Shown piece by piece: positions 50,672 through 57,696 of a stretch of 64,000 bases of DNA. How positions within the stretch are numbered: the stretch's first letter is position 1; each line of letters opens with the position of its first letter. The DNA is from Promicromonospora sp. MEB111. GTDB lineage: Bacteria > Actinomycetota > Actinomycetes > Actinomycetales > Cellulomonadaceae. The notes below the pieces were generated by a model. The model did no database searches. It was not told where the DNA came from and worked only from the letters and a program-made list of their open reading frames with translations. Location of the stretch: the NCBI RefSeq assembly GCF_030209445.1, contig NZ_JARVSD010000012.1, positions 62,001 through 126,000 of the forward strand, written 5' to 3'. A program made the position numbers and the translations under genes.

Positions 50672-51046
50672 ATGAACGGCGTCAACCCAGAGCCCGGACA
50701 CGACGCGGACGAACTTCGAGACGACGTCGATGCCAACCGGTTCGAGCTCGTCCGAGACGGCCGGACGGTCGCGTGGATGAAGTACAAGCACCTCAACCCG
50801 AACCGGTACGTGCTGCTGCACACCGAGGTGGACCAGGCTCAGCGAGGGCACGGGATCGGCAGGATCGTCGTCGAGGCCGTGCTGGACGAGGTCAGATCAC
50901 GACAGGGGACCGTCACCGCGATCTGCCCGTACGTCGCGGAGTACCTGGCCGGCACCGAGCAGTACAAGGACCTCGTCGATCCGAGCCACCCCGGGTACCC
51001 GAACCGCGCGGCGGCCGAACGTGGGGACGGCACGATCAGCGAGTGA
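50672..51046 (+). CDS. Small GNAT (YhcN/Gcn5-like, family with short fold)
   Basis: 124 residues. FELVRDGRTVAWMKYKHL, then LLHTEVDQAQRGHGIGRIVV with the acetyl-CoA loop QRGHGIG, and TAICPYVAEYLAGTEQYKDL. This compact GNAT type (GCN5-related, NATD1-like) is often near stress genes. RBS AAGGAG. Closely similar in plan to 51948-52352. Confidence 0.85.
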   Translation: MNGVNPEPGHDADELRDDVDANRFELVRDGRTVAWMKYKHLNPNRYVLLHTEVDQAQRGHGIGRIVVEAVLDEVRSRQGTVTAICPYVAEYLAGTEQYKDLVDPSHPGYPNRAAAERGDGTISE

Positions 51047-51050
51047 GACG

Positions 51051-51099
51051 GGACAGCGCCGTCTCCACCGGGTAGACCCCGGTGGAGACGGCGCTGTCC
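51051..51099. terminator. Very strong bidirectional terminator
   Basis: A 22-bp perfect stem (51051-51072 with 51078-51099; left arm begins GGACAGCGCCGTCTCC) and a 5-nt loop TAGAC, between convergent genes and only 4 bp after the first stop. Confidence 0.92.
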
Positions 51100-51100
51100 G

Positions 51101-51664
51101 CTACCGGCCGGGCACGTCGAGATCGCCCTTGCGCAGTCTGAAGACCTGAAGCCTCAGGTCGTAGTACTTCGTCGTCTCACCGACCCATTCCATGCCGATC
51201 TCGCGCGCGGTCCTGATCCCGTGCTGATTGCCGGTGCGGACGACGGCGAACACCTCCTCCTCGTCGTGGGAGAACGCGTAGTGCGCGAGCGCGTGACCGG
51301 CCTCGGATCCCAGCCCACGGCCCCAGGCCGTCGGTGCGAACTGGTAGCCGAGCTCGAGGTCCTCCGCTTCCGGGGGCAGGCCGAGGATCTGCCCGGAACC
51401 GATCAGCTTCCCGCTGTCGAGGTCGTCGATCGCCCAGCGGCCCGTGGGCCGTCCCGTCCCGGTCTGTTCGGTGACCCAGCGTTCGATGATCGCCCGCATC
51501 CGCTCGGGCTCGTCGATCCTGTCCATCGCGGGAGCCAGCCATCGCGCGACGTCGGCCTCCCCGTAGATCGCCAGCGCCCAGACAGAGTCATCCACCTGCC
51601 AGGGCCGCAGGCGAAGGTGTTGCGTCTCGATCGTGGTGCCGTCGATCGTGACTCGATGGCTCAT
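51101..51664 (-). CDS. RimJ/RimL-type GNAT acetyltransferase
   Basis: 187 residues from ATG 51664 (GGAGGAGAA upstream). TQHLRLRPWQVDDSVWALAI, LELGYQFAPTAWGRGLGSEA (acetyl-CoA loop GRGLGSEA), VFAVVRTGNQHGIRTAREIG and MEWVGETTKYYDL are typical for ribosomal-protein-alanine-type GNATs (Acetyltransf_3). Target unknown. Confidence 0.88.
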   Translation of the reverse strand: MSHRVTIDGTTIETQHLRLRPWQVDDSVWALAIYGEADVARWLAPAMDRIDEPERMRAIIERWVTEQTGTGRPTGRWAIDDLDSGKLIGSGQILGLPPEAEDLELGYQFAPTAWGRGLGSEAGHALAHYAFSHDEEEVFAVVRTGNQHGIRTAREIGMEWVGETTKYYDLRLQVFRLRKGDLDVPGR

Positions 51665-51744
51665 TTCTCCTCCTGGGTGTGTCAGGACATGAGGGTCCGC
51701 GGGCGCCGGACAACGTGCCGGCTGCGACTGGCGTGACCGTACGC

Positions 51745-51768
51745 GAACTGGACGATCCCGTCCAGTTC
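51745..51768. promoter_or_regulatory. Inverted repeat in the GNAT/GNAT divergent region
   Basis: GAACTGGAC-GATCCC-GTCCAGTTC, perfect 9-bp arms, between the divergent genes at 51664 and 51948. Operator or hairpin. Confidence 0.5.
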
Positions 51769-51793
51769 CGGTCGTTGACGCCGACGACGCCTC

Positions 51794-51806
51794 GGAATGA
51801 CATTCC
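51794..51806. promoter_or_regulatory. Palindrome upstream of the small GNAT
   Basis: GGAATG-A-CATTCC, perfect 13-bp palindrome; TGGAATG recurs inverted near 51849. Confidence 0.4.
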
Positions 51807-51947
51807 ACCGCGCATCGCGCACTCGTGCACGCTTCGCGCGCAGCCGTATGGAATGCGCGTCGCGTGCCACTAATGATGATGGGCGTATCGACAGAGCGCC
51901 CCGCCATGACAACCGCGTGGACGAACCTGTGAAGAAGGACGACGCTC

Positions 51948-52352
51948 ATGACTGATCCGAACCAGGCCGCACCCATTGCCCCGGACGAAGACCAGAAGGT
52001 CCTGATGGGCGAGGTCGCTGGTGATGACGGCCAGCCTCTTGAGCTGATGATCACCAAGGACGACACAATCGGCCTCTATGACGCGAGCGTGGGCGGTCAG
52101 CAGGTCGGCGGGCTGACCTACAACGACGACGGCGACCGGGTCGTGCTCGTCGCCGTCTCCATACTCCCGCAGTTCCGCAACCAGGGGGCAGCCACCAAGC
52201 TGATCCGGCACGTCCTGGACGACCTTCGGACCCAGGGCAGGAAGGCTACGGTCCTGTGCCCGATCGTGCGGACCTTCATCGACAAGCATGCCGAGTACCA
52301 GGACGTCGTCGACCGGGAGCACCCGGGCGTCGTGAAGGTGGCGCCGCGGTGA
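51948..52352 (+). CDS. Small GNAT acetyltransferase (NATD1-like)
   Basis: 134 residues. ELMITKDDTIGLYDASVGGQ, then VVLVAVSILPQFRNQGAATK (acetyl-CoA loop FRNQGAA) and VLCPIVRTFIDKHAEYQDVV. Same architecture as the protein at 50672. RBS AAGAAGGACGACG. Its last codons overlap the start of the UDG-like fragment. Confidence 0.85.
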   Translation: MTDPNQAAPIAPDEDQKVLMGEVAGDDGQPLELMITKDDTIGLYDASVGGQQVGGLTYNDDGDRVVLVAVSILPQFRNQGAATKLIRHVLDDLRTQGRKATVLCPIVRTFIDKHAEYQDVVDREHPGVVKVAPR

Positions 52353-52570
52353 CAGCACCTCCGGGAGCTGATGGTCCGAGCTTCGAAGGCATCCGGGCCG
52401 CCATCGCCGCGGATCCCGATCTGTTCGCGCTGCTGCCGATGGACTTCTACTACCCGGGCAAGGGCGCCACCGGCGACCTGGCACCACGGAAGGACTTCGC
52501 ACCGCGGTGGCACGGTCCGTTGGTGGACGCGCTAGATCGAGAGAAAGCAATGAAGGAGACTTTCGCATGA
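52349..52570 (+). pseudogene. Truncated uracil-DNA glycosylase-family fragment
   Basis: 73 residues from GTG 52349. LPMDFYYPGKGATGDLAPR followed by FAPRWHGPLVDAL is the central block of a UDG-superfamily protein. The N-terminal GQAPG-type active-site motif and the C-terminal HPS-like motif are both absent. The 3' part runs out into the start of the next gene (overlap at 52567). Cannot be an active glycosylase; remnant of deletion or recombination. Confidence 0.75.
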
Positions 52571-53511
52571 GAGCGATCGTGGTGACAGACCCAGGAGCAG
52601 GCCGAGCCGGAATGAGGTTGGTCGACCGCCCAGATCCGGATGCGGCACGGCTGGCCGGCCTCGACGGCGCCAACTACGGCGACGTGGTCGTGGAGGTTCA
52701 CGCTTCGGGCTTCACCGGCAACGAGCTGGAGTGGCCCTCGACGTGGGTCGACCGGCTCGGCCGCGACCGGACACCCTCGATTCCCGGCCACGAGGTCGCC
52801 GGAGTGGTCACCTCGCTGAGCTACGGAGCGGCGGGGCTGTCGGTGGGGCAGCGGGTCTTCGGTCTGACGGACTGGACCCGGGACGGCACTCTGGCGGAGT
52901 ACGTGGTCGTCGAGGCGCGCAACCTGGCGCCGCTGCCGGGTGACGTCGACTTCGTGACGGGTGCCGGCGTCGCGATGACAGGACTGACCGCCTGGCAGGG
53001 GTTGTTCGAGCACGGACACCTCGCCACGGGGCAGAGTGTCCTGGTGCACGGCGTTGCCGGAGCGGTGGGGTCGATGGCGGTCCAGCTCGCGCGCGGGTGC
53101 GGAGCGCATGTCGTCGGGACAGGGCGCGCCACTCATCGTCAGGCGGCGTTCGACTTCGGCGCACACGAGTTCGTCGACCTCGAGAACGAGACGTTGGAAG
53201 AGATCGGGAAGGTCGACCTCGTGTTCGACGTCTTCGGCGGAGAGATCGGTCACCGCTCCGCAGGTCTCGTGCGGGCTGGAGGGACGCTGGTGAGCATCGC
53301 CGGCAGCCCGCAGGTGCGACCGACCGAGGGGCGGACGGTCGACTTCGTGGTGGTGTCCGAGCGGGCACAGCTGAACGAGATCGCCCGGCGGGTCCGCCAG
53401 GGTCTGCTACGGCCGAACATCGGCCGGACGGTGAGCTTCGAGGACGCCGTCGCCGCCTTCCGCTCCACCGAACCGACGAGCGGGAAGACGGTCGTCCGTA
53501 TCCGTGGTTGA
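52567..53511 (+). CDS. MDR-family NADPH oxidoreductase, paralog B
   Basis: 314 residues. Same domain plan as 48174-49091: MRAIVVTDPGAGRAGMRLVD, PSIPGHEVAGVVTSLSYGAA, LVHGVAGAVGSMAVQLARG, RAGGTLVSIAG. It has an 8-10 residue insert near residue 27 (ARLAGLDGANYG) relative to paralog A. No zinc ligands. The ATG lies within the end of the UDG fragment, so its upstream DNA has been replaced. A hairpin at 53547-53578 ends the transcript. Confidence 0.88.
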   Translation: MRAIVVTDPGAGRAGMRLVDRPDPDAARLAGLDGANYGDVVVEVHASGFTGNELEWPSTWVDRLGRDRTPSIPGHEVAGVVTSLSYGAAGLSVGQRVFGLTDWTRDGTLAEYVVVEARNLAPLPGDVDFVTGAGVAMTGLTAWQGLFEHGHLATGQSVLVHGVAGAVGSMAVQLARGCGAHVVGTGRATHRQAAFDFGAHEFVDLENETLEEIGKVDLVFDVFGGEIGHRSAGLVRAGGTLVSIAGSPQVRPTEGRTVDFVVVSERAQLNEIARRVRQGLLRPNIGRTVSFEDAVAAFRSTEPTSGKTVVRIRG

Positions 53512-53546
53512 ACGGGTGGGCGCCGTCGGCCGCCCGGTGTGCGACC

Positions 53547-53578
53547 GTGCGGAGCACGGCATCGGCAGTGCTCCGCAC
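53547..53578 (+). terminator. Terminator after oxidoreductase B
   Basis: GTGCGGAGCAC, 10-nt loop, GTGCTCCGCAC: perfect 11-bp stem, 35 bp after the stop codon. Confidence 0.8.
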
Positions 53579-53765
53579 AGTGGTGTCAGCCGTCGCCGCT
53601 GCCGGTGGCGCGCAGGTCGATGATGTCCAGTCCCGCGAGGCTGAGGACCAGGCGTTCGCCCGCGGTGACCACGACGACGAGGACGTGGTCGCACGACCCA
53701 GCCTTCGGTCTCGACCTGCGGCGTCGGTCCGGCGCCGAGCACGGGCCACTTGTCGACCGATCTTG

Positions 53766-54014
53766 TCACCGCGTCTGGTGCGAGATCGCGTCGACCAGAC
53801 CCCTGAGGTCCTCCCGGCAGTCAGGGCAAGACTCCAGATGGGCTGCGACACGGGGAAGGAGCTCCGCGGCGCCGCTGCCATCGGTGGTGAGTTCGGCGTA
53901 GGAGTCGAGGTTCAGCCGGCACACGTCGCAGCCAGGATCGCTGGAACTGGTCCGGAGGTAGGTGTCCAGCCTCGTCCAGTGCTCATCAGCGGTGTCCACG
54001 GGACCGTTTCCCAC
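53766..54014 (-). CDS. Zinc-finger anti-sigma factor-like protein (ZAS/zf-HC2 type)
   Basis: 82 residues from GTG 54014 (GGAGAAAA upstream). HLESCPDCREDL gives the HxxxCxxC zinc motif of ZAS anti-sigma factors; a further pair, CDVCRLNL, lies at residues 29-32. No membrane segment, so soluble, like RsrA-type redox anti-sigma factors. The sigma factor gene at 54551 is divergent and separated by 536 bp. Zinc-thiolate redox sensing is plausible in view of msrAB nearby (inference). Confidence 0.7.
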   Translation of the reverse strand: MGNGPVDTADEHWTRLDTYLRTSSSDPGCDVCRLNLDSYAELTTDGSGAAELLPRVAAHLESCPDCREDLRGLVDAISHQTR

Positions 54015-54208
54015 TTTTCTCCCATGCCAGGTGTGGCCTGCCGTCCCCCGCGGCGGTGGGCATCCAGCTGGAAGCCATCAACCGGGTGCCAGACGGCTGG
54101 TGTCCTCGTGCGCTCCTTCGAAAGTAGTCCGCCTCGGCGACGCCGACCCGGCGCTCCGTGACGTGGGGTTGATGTCTGGTCACGAGGTGAGTGGACTTCC
54201 GTCGCCGC

Positions 54209-54216
54209 CGTCTTAC
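54209..54216 (-). promoter_or_regulatory. GTAAGACG motif towards the anti-sigma gene
   Basis: GACGTAAGACGGCG on the minus strand, about 195 nt before the GTG at 54014. Confidence 0.45.
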
Positions 54217-54262
54217 GTCGCATGACCAGACAGCTTTCGAAGGTGCCTCCGTATGGCGTCAG

Positions 54263-54270
54263 GTAAGACG
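54263..54270 (+). promoter_or_regulatory. GTAAGACG motif towards the sigma gene
   Basis: CAGGTAAGACGTCC on the plus strand, 46 bp from its divergent partner and 280 nt before the ATG at 54551. Confidence 0.45.
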
Positions 54271-54550
54271 TCCGGGCCTATGGCAACGAACCACTCACCT
54301 CCGGTAGTCCCTCGGGCGTGACGTTCTGGCACATGCGGGACGGGCGTCCGCGATCGCAAGACGGGCGGGCCGGACCTGGCTCGCTGGACTGGACGTAGAA
54401 GTCCGGAGCGAGCGGCCATGGCAACACTCCTGTGCCTTGTCTGGACCTTAGGGTCCGGTTTACCGTGTGGCGACGTCCTCGGTTCGAGGCGTGCACGGAC
54501 ATGGCCGACGCCGGTTTCTCTTCACGCGCGGGCCAGGAGGGTGGGACGCG

Positions 54551-55171
54551 ATGGACGACCTGCAGATCACTCAGGACAACCGCAGGTGGGTGCGAGACCT
54601 CGGCGCCACCGGATCGGTTCGCGAAGCAGCCTGCAAGGAGCTCTATCGGCTGCTGCACCGGGTCGCGAGGCGCGAGGCGACGCGTCGCGCCTCGTCCCTG
54701 CGCATGTACGGGCCGGAGCTGGACGACATCGCCTACCAGGCGGCAGCGGACGCCCTGATGGCGATCAGCCGGCGGCTCGACACCTTCCGGGGCGAGTCAC
54801 GGTTCACGACGTGGGCATTCAAGTTCGTCATCTTCGACGTCGCGACGAAGATGAACAGACACTACTGGCGTCATCGCGACGTGCCGTACGACTACGAGGA
54901 CTGGTCGCGCCTGGCATCCAGGTTCGAGGTCACGCCGGGCCAGGAGGTCGAGGCGGCCGAGTTCGTCGATGCCGTGTCGCACGCCATCAAGAGCAGCCTC
55001 ACGGACCGGCAGCGACTCGTCCTCGTGGCGACCGTGGTGAACGAGGTGCCCATGGACGCTCTCGCGGACGAGCTCGGCTCGACGAGGAACGCGCTGTACA
55101 AGGTGCTGTTCGACGCCCGCAGGAAGCTGCGCGCCGCGCTCATCTCGGAGGGTTACCTGCTCGCGCCATGA
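54551..55171 (+). CDS. ECF-type RNA polymerase sigma factor
   Basis: 206 residues from ATG 54551 (GGAGGGTGGG upstream). Region 2: ELDDIAYQAAADALMAISRR and LDTFRGESRFTTWAFKFVIF, the sigma 2 core with TFRGESRFTTWAF. Region 4: SSLTDRQRLVLVATVVNEVP, MDALADELGSTRNALYKVLF, DARRKLRAALI, the promoter -35-binding HTH. Linker VPYDYEDWSRLASRFEV. No C-terminal SnoaL extension. Divergent from the zinc-finger anti-sigma gene. Confidence 0.9.
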   Translation: MDDLQITQDNRRWVRDLGATGSVREAACKELYRLLHRVARREATRRASSLRMYGPELDDIAYQAAADALMAISRRLDTFRGESRFTTWAFKFVIFDVATKMNRHYWRHRDVPYDYEDWSRLASRFEVTPGQEVEAAEFVDAVSHAIKSSLTDRQRLVLVATVVNEVPMDALADELGSTRNALYKVLFDARRKLRAALISEGYLLAP

Positions 55172-55317
55172 CGTGGACGCCGCTGCTCTCCTTGGGGTCG
55201 CCCGGGACCGCACGCGCCGAGGCCGGTTGAACGGGACTGTTTCGTCCAGTTAGGCTTCTGCGGGAGTTGTCAGGGGCGACCGACGGCCGGTGCACGGACG
55301 AGGAGGCGGACTACGCG

Positions 55318-55827
55318 GTGACAAGCGCAGCCACGGGCGGTGAGTCTGTGTGGTCGGAGACCACGGGAGGGGCCGCCGCGGACGCCGCGACGCAGTTTCG
55401 AGCAGTTCTCGACGCGGAGGAACGCTGGCTGGGCGCAGTCTCGCGCGCCGGCGACTTCACCGTCTGGCGATCGCGCGTGGTCCGTGAGGTCATGGACCGC
55501 CGGTCTCCCTATGCGATGGCGCTGCGCCGCGCTCACGGAGCCGGTCGGCAGGCCGAGTTCCTGCAGAGCTGGCAGGCCCTGATCGCGGAGACGGTGCAAC
55601 GGATCGCACCGGGCCGCGATACCTGTGCGCTGCCGACGGCCACGTCCGCGGCATCTGGACACCCCGAGAGCCTGGCCGTCGCGATCCTCGCCTCGCTGCA
55701 CGGTGGCGCCACGCTGAGCTGGCTGGCACAGGACGCCCGGTCGCTCGAAGCCGCGCTCGACATCGTGCTGACGCCCGTGCTCGCGCTCGAGGAGCCGGAC
55801 GGCCGTGGTGACCAACGATCTGGTTAG
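55318..55827 (+). CDS. TetR C-terminal ligand-domain-like protein without HTH
   Basis: 169 residues if GTG 55318 is the start; the frame is open to TTG 55267. The part AEFLQSWQALIAETVQRIAP and ESLAVAILASLHGGATLSWL, DARSLEAALDIVLTPVLALE matches the C-terminal domain of the TetR that follows (RAWQSLIDDALGRM, VGFLASLQGGYLLAQTARDV, MAIAIDVAIAHLETL). No DNA-binding helices precede it. Either a decayed TetR or a ligand-binding partner that could heterodimerise with the next protein. Confidence 0.6.
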   Translation: MTSAATGGESVWSETTGGAAADAATQFRAVLDAEERWLGAVSRAGDFTVWRSRVVREVMDRRSPYAMALRRAHGAGRQAEFLQSWQALIAETVQRIAPGRDTCALPTATSAASGHPESLAVAILASLHGGATLSWLAQDARSLEAALDIVLTPVLALEEPDGRGDQRSG

Positions 55828-55836
55828 CCCTCTCAG

Positions 55837-55842
55837 TACGAT
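55837..55842 (+). promoter_or_regulatory. Leaderless -10 element of the TetR gene at 55849
   Basis: TACGAT, 6 nt (GTCGCT), GTG at 55849. Confidence 0.5.
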
Positions 55843-55848
55843 GTCGCT

Positions 55849-56493
55849 GTGAACGCGAACTCGGACGAGAGCCCGGCGATCCGGCTGACGGCACGAGGGA
55901 TGAAGACGAGGACCCGGATCGTCGCCGCAGCCGCAGACCTGATGCGCGTGCAGGGGATCGGTGGAACCACCCTGGACGACGTCATGGTCGCGAGCGGCGT
56001 GAGCAAGTCCCAGCTCTACCGGCACTTCGAGGACAAGGATGCACTCGTCAGGGCCGTGATCACGAACGTGGGCGAGTTCGTCATCGCTCGCGAGACGAAC
56101 ATGCTCGGGAGCGTCTCGACCCTGGCCGGGCTGCGGCGTTGGCGGGACTCGTTGATCAAGGCCAACGCGTTGCGCCACGGGATGTACGGCTGTGCGCTCG
56201 GCTCCCTGGCCGGCGAGGTCTCCGACCACGACGCCGTCGCCCGGGAGATGCTGGACGAGTTGTTCCGTGCCTGGCAGAGCCTGATCGACGACGCCCTCGG
56301 CCGGATGAAGCGCGCCGGTGTGCTGGACGACTCGATCGACACCGCTCGCCTCGCGGTCGGATTTCTCGCCTCCCTCCAGGGCGGCTACCTCCTCGCGCAG
56401 ACCGCCCGCGACGTCGAGCCCATGGCGATCGCGATCGACGTCGCCATCGCCCACCTGGAAACCCTCGCCGCACCGGACCGCGCCGCGTCCTAG
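55849..56493 (+). CDS. TetR-family regulator (LmrA/YxaF-like)
   Basis: 214 residues from leaderless GTG 55849. HTH: KTRTRIVAAAADLMRVQGIG, TTLDDVMVASGVSKSQLYRHF, DKDALVRAV. The C-terminal domain (YGCALGSLAGEVSDHDAVAR, FLASLQGGYLLAQTARD) follows the LmrA/YxaF type, often repressors of drug efflux or quinone-responsive genes. Starts 21 bp after the HTH-less protein. Confidence 0.88.
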   Translation: MNANSDESPAIRLTARGMKTRTRIVAAAADLMRVQGIGGTTLDDVMVASGVSKSQLYRHFEDKDALVRAVITNVGEFVIARETNMLGSVSTLAGLRRWRDSLIKANALRHGMYGCALGSLAGEVSDHDAVAREMLDELFRAWQSLIDDALGRMKRAGVLDDSIDTARLAVGFLASLQGGYLLAQTARDVEPMAIAIDVAIAHLETLAAPDRAAS

Positions 56494-56667
56494 CCGCGCC
56501 TCAGCACGGCCCGCCGCTGGGACGAGAGCCTCGACGACGACTGGCGAGCGCAACCCCGAGGTCGTCGCGATGGAACATCGCTGGCTCAACCGGGTGTTGT
56601 GGAACGACACGGAGCAGCAGGTACCTGTGCTCGTGATGCATGGGCGAACAACGGATAGGACGAGATC

Positions 56668-57429
56668 ATGGCGGACCTGGCATTTGGGATCGACATCGGT
56701 GGCTCCGCCATCAAGGCCGGCCGGGTCGACCTCAGCTCCGGGAGCGTGCAGACAAAGCTGTCGCACGTTGCGACGCCGATGCCGTCAACACCGGAGGCCG
56801 TCATCGCGGCCATCGACAGGCTGCTCGACCTGCACGGTGTGTCGAGCGGGATGCCGGTCGGCGTCTCGATCCCGGCCCCGGTCGTGCACGGAGTCGTCCC
56901 GTACATGGCGAACCTCGACCAGAAGTGGACCGGCATCGACGTGTCGACCCTGATGGAGGCGCGCCTCGGGCATTCCGTGACCGTCGTCAACGACGCGGAC
57001 GCGGCGGCGCTCGGGGAGGTGGGTTTCGGCGCCGCCCAGGGCGTGGCCGGGACCGTGATCGTCACGACCTTGGGGACCGGGATCGGTTCGGGTGTCGTCG
57101 TGGACGGACGGCTCGTGCCGAACGTCGAGCTGGGACATCTCGAGATCGACTCGTTCGACGCGGAGACGCGCGCGTCCGCGCGACAGAAGAACATCGAGAA
57201 CCTGTCCTGGGAGCAATGGGCGGCGCGGCTGCAGCGCTACTACTCGCACGTCGAGAAGCTCTTCTCGCCGGACCTGCTGGTGGTCGGCGGAGCCATCTCC
57301 GAGCAGTCCGCCCACTTTCTGCCGCTCCTGGACCTGCGGACCCCGATCGTGCCCGCCGTCCTCAGGAACCGGGCCGGTGTCGTCGGTGCCGCTCTCGCGG
57401 CGTCCGTCGCGACCCGGACCGAGGCCTGA
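56668..57429 (+). CDS. ppgK: Polyphosphate glucokinase
   Basis: 253 residues, typical PPGK length. ROK-type phosphate loops FGIDIGGSAIKAG and TTLGTGIGSGVVVDG, the catalytic Asp in NDADAAALGEVGFG, PNVELGHLEID, and the PPGK-specific LSWEQWAARLQRYYSHVEK with FSPDLLVVGGAIS. Phosphorylates glucose with polyphosphate or ATP in the cytoplasm; typical of actinobacteria. The usual GGGVS is GGAIS here. Transcript ends at the hairpin 57468-57497. Confidence 0.93.
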   Translation: MADLAFGIDIGGSAIKAGRVDLSSGSVQTKLSHVATPMPSTPEAVIAAIDRLLDLHGVSSGMPVGVSIPAPVVHGVVPYMANLDQKWTGIDVSTLMEARLGHSVTVVNDADAAALGEVGFGAAQGVAGTVIVTTLGTGIGSGVVVDGRLVPNVELGHLEIDSFDAETRASARQKNIENLSWEQWAARLQRYYSHVEKLFSPDLLVVGGAISEQSAHFLPLLDLRTPIVPAVLRNRAGVVGAALAASVATRTEA

Positions 57430-57456
57430 CCACCCGGCTTCGTCTCGACGCGGTCG

Positions 57457-57464
57457 GTAAGACG
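57457..57464 (+). promoter_or_regulatory. Fifth GTAAGACG motif
   Basis: TCGGTAAGACGGTG, 28 bp after ppgK and 240 bp before the NADH dehydrogenase ATG; immediately followed by the ppgK hairpin. Confidence 0.35.
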
Positions 57465-57467
57465 GTG

Positions 57468-57497
57468 CGTCGCATCTGACACCAATCAGACGCGACG
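57468..57497 (+). terminator. Hairpin after ppgK
   Basis: CGTCGCATCTGA, loop CACCAA, TCAGACGCGACG: 12-bp stem with one mismatch. Confidence 0.7.
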
Positions 57498-57696
57498 ACG
57501 GTCGCGGAACCGTACCGAGAGGAGCCGGCAGACGAACGACGCCATGCATTCCGCCGAGGATCTGGCCTCGTCTCCCTGCCGTCCATGGTGCGCCGCGGGC
57601 GTGCGAACCGGCGGTGGTCACAGCACAGTCAAGGGGGAGGGATTCTGATCGGCCTCCCCGGACGCGTGTCGACGACGAGACGAAGCGAGGTACCCC

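Larger units (their letters stand above)
54015..54550. other. 536-bp divergent region between anti-sigma and sigma genes
   Basis: No convincing gene. It contains CCTTCGAAAG (54115-54124) and its reverse complement CTTTCGAAGG (54234-54243), and a divergent pair of GTAAGACG motifs, CGTCTTAC at 54209-54216 and GTAAGACG at 54263-54270. The promoter control of both genes must lie here. Confidence 0.55.

Noticed and set aside
49091-53511. Two similar oxidoreductases flanking the msr region as borders of a transposon
   Set aside because: They lie in opposite orientation, have diverged at many positions and no inverted terminal repeats or transposase are present; a simple gene duplication is enough.
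53586-53765. Extension of the anti-sigma frame beyond its stop (reads DHVLVVVVTAGERLVLSLAG)
   Set aside because: Protein-like for about 35 codons and ends just behind a terminator, but there is no start codon or RBS; perhaps a remnant, not annotated as a gene.
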